Assembly: GCA_026398065.1 (NCBI GenBank)
Contig: JAPLTR010000248.1
Location: 1-46,118, forward strand
Source: Verrucomicrobiota bacterium
GTDB taxonomy: Bacteria; Verrucomicrobiota; Verrucomicrobiia; Opitutales; Opitutaceae
Direction: 5' to 3'
DNA: 46,118 bases
Shown: positions 17,810 to 23,481 of the stretch, in pieces
Layout: each line of letters opens with the position of its first letter
Position numbering within the stretch: position 1 is the first letter of the stretch
Notes under the pieces: model-generated
Database searches by the model: none
What the model saw: the letters and a program-made list of their open reading frames with translations, nothing else
Told to the model about the DNA's origin: nothing
Made by a program: the position numbers and the translations under genes

Positions 17810-17820
17810 ATTTCTTTTTC

Positions 17821-17905
17821 CGACGGGTGGTGGAATGCATACACGCGAGTCTCAGAAACTCGTGGGCGAGAGCCCATGCAGGTGCGAATCCTGTCCCGTC
17901 GACCA
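17821..17905 (+). tRNA. tRNA-Leu(CAG), class II
   Basis: CGACGGG/CCCGTCG A CCA; CGAGT-CTCAGAA-ACTCG; variable arm TGGGCgagaGCCCA; T-loop TGCGAAT. Confidence 0.93.
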
Positions 17906-17912
17906 GCTTTCG

Positions 17913-17996
17913 CGCGGAGTGTGCTTATTCGGAACAGGACACGATGCCGGCTTAAACCCGGTGCATTTCGGGGTGCAAGTCCCCGCTCCGCGACCA
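17913..17996 (+). tRNA. tRNA-Leu(TAA), unusual D-region
   Basis: CGCGGAG/CTCCGCG A CCA; GCCGG-CTTAAAC-CCGGT; T-arm CGGGG-TGCAAGT-CCCCG. Confidence 0.87.
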
Positions 17997-17997
17997 C

Positions 17998-18083
17998 GCC
18001 GTTGTGGGTGCAAGGCGAACAGGACAGCCGCTCCGCTCAAACCGGAGAACCTTTGCGCGTGCAAGTCGCGCCAACGGCACCCA
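17998..18083 (+). tRNA. tRNA-Leu(CAA), unusual D-region
   Basis: GCCGTTG/CAACGGC; CTCCG-CTCAAAC-CGGAG; T-arm GCGCG-TGCAAGT-CGCGC; ends ACCCA. Confidence 0.85.
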
Positions 18084-18098
18084 TTTCCAAAATCAAAT

Positions 18099-18236
18099 TT
18101 CCAGGCAGTGAGATCAGGGTTACTTCGCTTATCCGCGCGTGGTTGTCGGTTCGAGTCCGATCCTCTCCAGTTTTCACGGGGAGGTAGCTCAAGGGTAGAG
18201 CACGTTCAAATACCCCTGTTCGATTTTCTCCTGGAA
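18099..18236 (+). ncRNA. Y RNA-like ncRNA a, with permuted tRNA-like domain
   Basis: TTCCAGG...CCTGGAA closing stem, inner CAGGG/CCCTG, conserved CAGTGAG...GTTACTTCG; T-arm GTCGG-TTCGAGT-CCGAT, CCTCTCC/GGGGAGG, D-arm GCTC-AAGGGTA-GAGC. Confidence 0.82.
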
Positions 18237-18245
18237 TTTATTTTT

Positions 18246-18388
18246 TCTGGGCAGTGAAGGTGAAGCTACTTCGCTCCAAACGATCCCGTGCCGGGCCTGC
18301 AAGCCACGGCTGCGAAAACGAGCGCCCGTTGTCGGTGAAAACCGCGGCGGGAAGGGCTCCAGGGAATCTTCGCCTGGTTTCTCCCAGA
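18246..18388 (+). ncRNA. Y RNA-like ncRNA b
   Basis: TCTGGG/CCCAGA closing stem; CAGTGA; inner GGTGAAG/CTTCGCC; CTACTTCG. Confidence 0.72.
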
Positions 18389-18398
18389 AAATCCCTTT

Positions 18399-18488
18399 CG
18401 AGGGCAGTGAGAGCACGGTTACTTCGGATACCATCCTCAACAGATGCGTGGTTCAAACCCACAAACCCGCGTTCGGTTTTCTCCCTCG
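18399..18488 (+). ncRNA. Y RNA-like ncRNA c (short, with T-arm-like hairpin)
   Basis: CGAGGG/CCCTCG closing stem; CAGTGAG...GTTACTTCG; GTGG-TTCAAAC-CCAC. Confidence 0.72.
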
Positions 18489-18498
18489 TCTCAATTTT

Positions 18499-18596
18499 GC
18501 GGGCAGTGAGTCTGCAGTTACTTCGAACCGGTCACGTCCTGTGGTCAGGACGCCCGGCAGGCCGCAAGGCCGTCTCTGCGCACGTGGTTCTCCCGC
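18499..18596 (+). ncRNA. Y RNA-like ncRNA d
   Basis: GCGGG/CCCGC closing stem; CAGTGAG...GTTACTTCG; inner TGCAG/CTGCG. Confidence 0.7.
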
Positions 18597-18632
18597 TTAT
18601 ACCACCGTCTCCCGGCGTTCCGGGCTATCCCT

Positions 18633-18654
18633 CCGCGGGCCGATCAGCCCGCGG
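18633..18654 (+). promoter_or_regulatory. Hairpin just upstream of the Ro60 start
   Basis: CCGCGGGC-cgatca-GCCCGCGG. Confidence 0.5.
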
Positions 18655-18679
18655 TCTCAGTCAAGAAATGGAGGCCACC

Positions 18680-20119
18680 ATGGCCAAATTCAGCATCCTC
18701 AATGTCCTGTCGCGCGGCTCGCCTGCGCCCAACACCGTCAATTTCGCCGGCGGTCTCGCCTTCACGTCGACCGCCAAGCTCGAGCTCGTCTCGGTGCTCC
18801 TCACCACGTTTCTCGAGGACGAATTCTACCGCACCGAGCAGCAGACCACGGCCAAGATCCGGGAGCTCATCGTCAAGGTCGGCGATCCGCGCTTCGTGGC
18901 CAAGGCGGCGCTGTATGCCCGTCACACCTACGGTATGCGCTCGGTGAGCCACCTCGTCGCCGGCGAGCTCGCCAAGTCCGTCAAGAGCGCGCGCTGGACC
19001 AAGGCGTTCTACGCGCAGGTCGTCCGCCGCCCGGACGACGTGCTGGAGACGCTCGGCTACTACCTCGCCGTCTACGGCCGCCCCGTCCCGAACTCCCTGA
19101 AGAAGGGTCTCGGTGCGGCACTCGCCCGCTTCGACGAGCACCAGCTCGCCAAGTACCGCCGCGAGCACGGCGTGTTCAAGCTGGTCGACGCGGTCAACCT
19201 CGTCCGCCCGCCTTCCACGCCCGCGCTCTCGAAGCTGGTCCGGGGTGAACTCGCTCCCGCGCAGACGTGGGAGACGAAGCTCACCCAGGCCGGCGCCGCC
19301 GAGACGACCGCGCAGGCCGCCACCGCCAAGGCGCAGGCCTGGGGCGAGCTCGTGCGTGACCGCAAGCTCGGCTATCTCGCCCTGCTCCGCAACGTGCGCA
19401 ACATCCTGACGCACGCGCCGGAGTGGAGCGGCGAACTGTGCCGCCAGCTCGCCGACGAGTCCGCGGTCCGCCGCGCGCTCGTGTTCCCGTTTCAGTTTCT
19501 GTCCGCCGTCGAGGTGCTGAAGCAGGGCAACCTGTCCGGCGCCGCCGACGTGATGGCTGCGCTGAACACGGCGATCGACCACTCGCTCGCCAACGTGCCG
19601 GACTTCGGCGGCAAGACCCTCGTCGCGCTCGACTCGTCGGGCTCGATGGCCGGCCGCCCGCAGACGATCGGCTCGCTGTTCGCCGCCACGCTCGTCAAGG
19701 CGAGCGGCGCCGACCTGATGCTCTTCAGCGACGACGCCCGCTACGTCTCGCTGAACCGCCGCGACACCACGCTCACGGCCGCGCAGGGCATCCCGTTCAT
19801 CTCGGGCGGCACGAATTTCAATGCGATCTTCCAGCGCGCGAACCGCGCCTACGACCGCATCGTGATTCTGTCCGACATGCAGGGCTGGATCGGCGGCGGC
19901 GCGCCGGTCGAAGCCTTCCGCGACTACAAGATGCGCCACGCGGTGACGCCGCGCATCTACAGCTTCGACCTGAAGGGCTGCGGCACGCTGCAGTTCCCGC
20001 AGGAACGCGTGTACTGCCTCGCCGGTTGGAACGACCGCGTGTTCGAGATGATGCAGAAGCTCGACCGCGACCCCGAGGCCCTGATCCGCGACGTCGAGGC
20101 CGTGGCGCTGGCGGACTGA
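18680..20119 (+). CDS. Ro60-like RNA-binding protein (TROVE + vWA/MIDAS)
   Basis: MAKFSILNVLSRGSPAPNTVNFAGG...ALYARHTYGMRSVSHL...VALDSSGSMAG...ILSDMQGW; GGAGG 5 nt before ATG. The longer ORF from 18254 runs through the ncRNAs. Confidence 0.9.
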   Translation: MAKFSILNVLSRGSPAPNTVNFAGGLAFTSTAKLELVSVLLTTFLEDEFYRTEQQTTAKIRELIVKVGDPRFVAKAALYARHTYGMRSVSHLVAGELAKSVKSARWTKAFYAQVVRRPDDVLETLGYYLAVYGRPVPNSLKKGLGAALARFDEHQLAKYRREHGVFKLVDAVNLVRPPSTPALSKLVRGELAPAQTWETKLTQAGAAETTAQAATAKAQAWGELVRDRKLGYLALLRNVRNILTHAPEWSGELCRQLADESAVRRALVFPFQFLSAVEVLKQGNLSGAADVMAALNTAIDHSLANVPDFGGKTLVALDSSGSMAGRPQTIGSLFAATLVKASGADLMLFSDDARYVSLNRRDTTLTAAQGIPFISGGTNFNAIFQRANRAYDRIVILSDMQGWIGGGAPVEAFRDYKMRHAVTPRIYSFDLKGCGTLQFPQERVYCLAGWNDRVFEMMQKLDRDPEALIRDVEAVALAD

Positions 20120-20155
20120 GCGCGGCAGAGCTGGTTCTCTGAAACAAAAACCATC

Positions 20156-20180
20156 CGGAGCCGGACGAGGTCTGGCTCCG
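20156..20180 (+). terminator. Terminator-like hairpin after Ro60
   Basis: CGGAGCCGGAC-gag-GTCTGGCTCCG followed by TTCCCTTTCC. Confidence 0.65.
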
Positions 20181-20189
20181 TTCCCTTTC

Positions 20190-20264
20190 CCCTTCATCGT
20201 CCAAGAGACAGGACGCGAGCCCGCGAAGCTCGAGATCGAGGTGCAAGTCCTCGTGAAGGGACCA
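20190..20264 (+). tRNA. tRNA-Arg(GCG), C33
   Basis: CCCTTCA/TGAAGGG A CCA; CGAGC-CCGCGAA-GCTCG; T-arm CGAGG-TGCAAGT-CCTCG. Confidence 0.92.
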
Positions 20265-20271
20265 TTTTCTT

Positions 20272-20346
20272 CCTCGCGTGGTGAAATTATTATCATGCTG
20301 CGCTTCGAACGCTGTGTTGTGGGTGGGATTCCCGCCGCGAGGTCCA
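20272..20346 (+). tRNA. tRNA-Arg(TCG)
   Basis: CCTCGCG/CGCGAGG T CCA; loop CTTCGAA; T-loop TGGGATT; D-loop AATTATTA. Confidence 0.85.
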
Positions 20347-20350
20347 TTTC

Positions 20351-20516
20351 CTCCGCGTGGCCGACGGAGCGCGGTAGCGCGGAGAGGGCGTAGCCCTGAG
20401 CGAAGCGAGGGGTGAGACGTGCGGGTGCCCGCGAAGCGGGCGGCACGGCGAACAACAGCTCAGGCCTCCGCCTTCTAAGCGGACCGACGCAGGTGCAAGT
20501 CCTGCCGCGGGGACCA
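20351..20516 (+). tRNA. tRNA-Arg(TCT) with ~85-nt insertion in the D-loop
   Basis: CTCCGCG/CGCGGGG A CCA; TCCGC-CTTCTAA-GCGGA; T-arm GCAGG-TGCAAGT-CCTGC; insertion about 20365-20449. Confidence 0.8.
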
Positions 20517-20517
20517 C

Positions 20518-20607
20518 GGAGGGCAAATCCGCCGAGGCGCGGACACTGTTTCGAAAACAGCCGGACCGGCCTGACCGGTTGGGGTGCAAGACCTCTGCTC
20601 TCCGCCA
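20518..20607 (+). tRNA. tRNA-Ser(CGA), class II
   Basis: GGAGGGC/GCTCTCC G CCA; loop TTCGAAA; variable arm CCGGaccggcctgaCCGG; T-loop TGCAAGA. Confidence 0.88.
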
Positions 20608-20615
20608 TTTTCTTT

Positions 20616-20689
20616 CCTCGCGTAGCTCAAAAGCAGAGCAATCGGCTGATAACCGATCGACCGCGGAGCGTTACCGTGCGCGAGGACCA
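20616..20689 (+). tRNA. tRNA-Ile(GAT), A54-type T-loop
   Basis: CCTCGCG/CGCGAGG A CCA; ATCGG-CTGATAA-CCGAT; T-loop AGCGTTA; D-loop AAAAGCA. Confidence 0.93.
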
Positions 20690-20696
20690 TTTTTTG

Positions 20697-20785
20697 GGAG
20701 GGCTAATTCCGGAAGCCGGGAGCCGCGGTGCTAACGCGTGCGGCGATTTTCCGTCGCTGAGGGGCGGGACCTCAGCCCTCCGCCA
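20697..20785 (+). tRNA. tRNA-Ser(GCT), class II, G54 T-loop
   Basis: GGAGGGC/GCCCTCC G CCA; loop GTGCTAA; T-arm TGAGG-GGCGGGA-CCTCA. Confidence 0.85.
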
Positions 20786-20786
20786 T

Positions 20787-20860
20787 TGCCGGGTCGTCTA
20801 ATAGCAGGACAGCGGTCTCTGAAGCCGCGAATGCATGTGCAAGTCATGCCCCGGCAGCCA
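20787..20860 (+). tRNA. tRNA-Gln(CTG)
   Basis: TGCCGGG/CCCGGCA G CCA; GCGGT-CTCTGAA-GCCGC; T-arm GCATG-TGCAAGT-CATGC; D-loop AATAGCA. Confidence 0.94.
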
Positions 20861-20868
20861 CTTTTCAT

Positions 20869-20943
20869 TCTCTGCAAGCATTGGCAGCGATGCAGCGGTT
20901 TCGTAAACCGCAGAGGCCGGCGCAAGCCCGGCGCGGAGATCCA
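20869..20943 (+). tRNA. tRNA-Thr(CGT)
   Basis: TCTCTGC/GCGGAGA T CCA; GCGGT-TTCGTAA-ACCGC; T-arm GCCGG-CGCAAGC-CCGGC. Confidence 0.9.
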
Positions 20944-21083
20944 TTTTCCTGTCTCGTCGAGTATCGGCGAAGCGCGGGTCGCAAAAAAGAACTCACACCG
21001 ACGTGGGGCTGGGCTGTGCCGGCGATGGGCCGTTTCCGTTTTCCGTCCGCTTTCATTCTTCAAATTTCAACTCACCTCCTCCC

Positions 21084-21725
21084 ATGAACACCGACGTGTC
21101 CATCCTGGATAAGCCCATCGTCCTCTCGCTCAACCGCGCGTGGCAGGTCATCGGTCATCGCACCGTCAAGCAGGCGCTCATCGCGCTCAATGGCGGTTCT
21201 GCCGGCCTGTCCCCCGCGCTCGGCGTGGATGTCGCGTATCCAAAACTCGACGACGGCTCCTGGAACTTCGACCGGCCGCTCTACCTCAGTCCCCTCCCGT
21301 GGGATGAGTGGGTGCAGCTCCCGGTGCGCGATTTCGATTTCGCGATCTCGACGCCAAAGTTCCGGGTGCGCGTGCCGACGGTCATCGTCTCGACCCAGTT
21401 CGACCGCATGCCCATCCGCATCCCGCGCGTCTCCCGCGCGGCGGTCTTCGCGCGCGACCAGGGCGTCTGCCAGTACACCGGCGAATTCGTCGGCAAGCAC
21501 GGCGGCAACCTGGACCACGTCGTCCCTCGCGACCGCGGCGGCCGCGACTCGTTCGAGAACCTCGTCTGGTCGAAGAAGGAGATCAACTCCCTCAAGGCCA
21601 ACCGGCTCCCGCACGAGGCCGGCCTGCGCCTCATGCGCAAGCCCAAGGCCCCCGCCCCGCTCCCGGTCTCCGCGACCGTGCGCGAAGCGAAGCACCCGGA
21701 CTGGCGGCACTTCCTGCCCGCCTGA
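21084..21725 (+). CDS. HNH endonuclease family protein
   Basis: ARDQGVCQYTGEFVGKHGGNLDHVVPRDRGGRDSFENLVWSKKEINSLKANR; ATG after ctcacctcctccc. Confidence 0.88.
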   Translation: MNTDVSILDKPIVLSLNRAWQVIGHRTVKQALIALNGGSAGLSPALGVDVAYPKLDDGSWNFDRPLYLSPLPWDEWVQLPVRDFDFAISTPKFRVRVPTVIVSTQFDRMPIRIPRVSRAAVFARDQGVCQYTGEFVGKHGGNLDHVVPRDRGGRDSFENLVWSKKEINSLKANRLPHEAGLRLMRKPKAPAPLPVSATVREAKHPDWRHFLPA

Positions 21726-21777
21726 TCCGTTCTCCGCGTCGCTCTTCTCCTAATCATGAAACCTTCCGTTCGTTCCG

Positions 21778-22506
21778 ATGACTCTTACCGATCAACCGTC
21801 TTCGCCCGCCACGCTGGCGGAGACTCTCTCCGTGGTGGAGGTGGCGCTGGCCTCGGTGGCCCGCCATCTCCCCCTCCACGTCTCCCGTGAGGACCTCGCC
21901 AGCGCCGGCAAACTGGCGCTGGTCGAAGCGCTCCTGCGCTTCGAAGGCCCGCCCGAGCAGGCGCGCGCGTATTGCTACGTGCGCGTCCGCGGGGCGGTGC
22001 TCGACGAGCTGCGCCGCCTCGATCCGCTGTCCCGCCACTCCCGCACCCAGGTCACTTTGGTGCGGCGTGCGACCGCGGCCCTCGAGCGCCAGCTCGGCCG
22101 CGCACCGACCGCGAGCGAAACTTCCGCGCTGACGGGCTTCGACCCCGACGAACTCGCCCAGCTCGAGCGCCTCGCGACCGCGGCCAACGTGACGTCCTCC
22201 GACGCCACCGATGCCGACGGGGAGAATCTCCACGCCCTCATCGATGCGGACGCCGCCTGCCCGGCGTGCTCCGCCGAGTCGGGGGACACGCACGATGCCG
22301 TGCGCGCGGCGCTCGCCCGCCTCGCGCCGAACCACGCGCACGTCCTCCGCCGCTACTATCTCGACGACGCCACGCTCGACGACATCGCCGTCGAGCTGGG
22401 CATCTCGAAGGAGCGCGTGCGCCAAATCCGCGAGAGCGCGGAGAAGAAGCTCCGCGAGGACTTCATCGTCCTCGCCCTCTGGCAATCGATCCTGCACCGC
22501 CGCTGA
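21778..22506 (+). CDS. Sigma-70-family RNA polymerase sigma factor (FliA/WhiG-like group)
   Basis: ASAGKLALVEALLRF...ARAYCYVRVRGAVLDELRRLD...IAVELGISKERVRQIRESAEKKLRE. Confidence 0.88.
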   Translation: MTLTDQPSSPATLAETLSVVEVALASVARHLPLHVSREDLASAGKLALVEALLRFEGPPEQARAYCYVRVRGAVLDELRRLDPLSRHSRTQVTLVRRATAALERQLGRAPTASETSALTGFDPDELAQLERLATAANVTSSDATDADGENLHALIDADAACPACSAESGDTHDAVRAALARLAPNHAHVLRRYYLDDATLDDIAVELGISKERVRQIRESAEKKLREDFIVLALWQSILHRR

Positions 22507-22743
22507 TCTCACTGCGACTCCGCGCCGCCTCATCGTCGGCGCCAAACTCACCCGCCACCATGTCCCACCACTTCCCCGTCATCCACCGTCCCACGCTTCG
22601 ACTCCGCCTCGTGCGGCTGCCGAGCAAGCTTCGTCCCTTGCATGAGACGACCTTTCCCGTGCGTCCGCGCGGCGAGGTCGTCTCCGCCCCGCTCCTCCGC
22701 GGCACGCGTGGGCGAAAAACTGGAATCACTTCCGTGTAGTCCC

Positions 22744-23409
22744 ATGCGTTTCCTGGATAAACACTTCGCCCGTGAAAAACAGCTGCGTCGTCTCGAACGG
22801 GAGGCGCAGCGTCTCTGGCAGGCCCAGGGTGCCGCGCCGATCATTCCACTGGAGCGTCCGTATCAGCGCGGATGGGTGAAAACCTACGTGCTCGAGGACC
22901 GCATTGAACGGCGTCCCGACGCGGAACTCTTTCGTGCGCTCCTGCGTGAAGTGAACAAGCGCGTGTACTCGCGTGAGCGTTCCTTTGTTAACCGCGGCGG
23001 CCATCCCATTGTGCTTCGTCCGCAGGTGATCCATGTGCGCGAATGGCAAAAGCTTGCCTGGCCGGCGAGCCACCAGCGGTTCTTCGCCTTTGGCACCTGG
23101 CGGGTGGAGGATGTGAAGTTCTGGCTTCCCCCTCATCGCGCGTGGACGTGCGGCTACAAGCTCATTTCCATGTGGTGGCTGCGAGAGGATATCCAACCTC
23201 ACCTCATCACCCACCAGCGTGTCGATCTGCCGGACGTTAAATCCCGTCTGGCCGAAATCGAACAGCACATGCGGCTCACCCAGGGCTGGCGTCGTCTTGA
23301 CCGGCTGCACGGTCGACGGCAGTGGCGCTGGGATTTCACCGCTCCGCTGGAAGTTCTTCGTTCCACGGATTCGTTTTCGGATCAATCCAACGGTTTTTCA
23401 CCTGACTAA
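22744..23409 (+). CDS. Uncharacterised protein between the sigma factor and rtcB
   Basis: 221-aa ORF MRFLDKHFAREKQLRRLEREAQRLWQAQG..., rich in Arg/Trp; no family recognised. Confidence 0.75.
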   Translation: MRFLDKHFAREKQLRRLEREAQRLWQAQGAAPIIPLERPYQRGWVKTYVLEDRIERRPDAELFRALLREVNKRVYSRERSFVNRGGHPIVLRPQVIHVREWQKLAWPASHQRFFAFGTWRVEDVKFWLPPHRAWTCGYKLISMWWLREDIQPHLITHQRVDLPDVKSRLAEIEQHMRLTQGWRRLDRLHGRRQWRWDFTAPLEVLRSTDSFSDQSNGFSPD

Positions 23410-23481
23410 GCAGTCATATACCACATGGCCTCCGCGCTACCCGCCGGGGCCGCACTCTGCTACTCTCCTCTTACTCTTACT

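Noticed and set aside
15289-18257. ORFs predicted across the tRNA array (e.g. 15289-16215, 15826-16440, 17774-18187)
   Set aside because: They overlap well-folded tRNAs and Y RNAs; their translations are low-complexity readings of structural RNA genes.
18099-18596. CRISPR-like regular repeats (GGCAGTGAG...GTTACTTCG four times)
   Set aside because: Spacing is irregular (about 98-153 nt), repeats are imperfect with covarying flanking stems, and no cas genes are present. They fit Y-RNA-like ncRNAs.
18254-18679. N-terminal extension of the Ro60 ORF (621-aa version)
   Set aside because: It runs through three Y-RNA-like units. The ATG at 18680 has GGAGG at proper spacing and starts conserved TROVE-like sequence.
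15408-20943. Array tRNAs as simple decaying pseudogenes
   Set aside because: Stems, CCA ends and discriminators are mostly kept, anticodons cover 20 amino acids almost without redundancy, and the same T-loop change occurs in every copy. Random decay would not give this.
15408-21725. Integron or prophage carrying the array
   Set aside because: No integrase, attC-like cassette ends, terminase, capsid or other phage genes are visible in the window; the HNH gene alone is insufficient.
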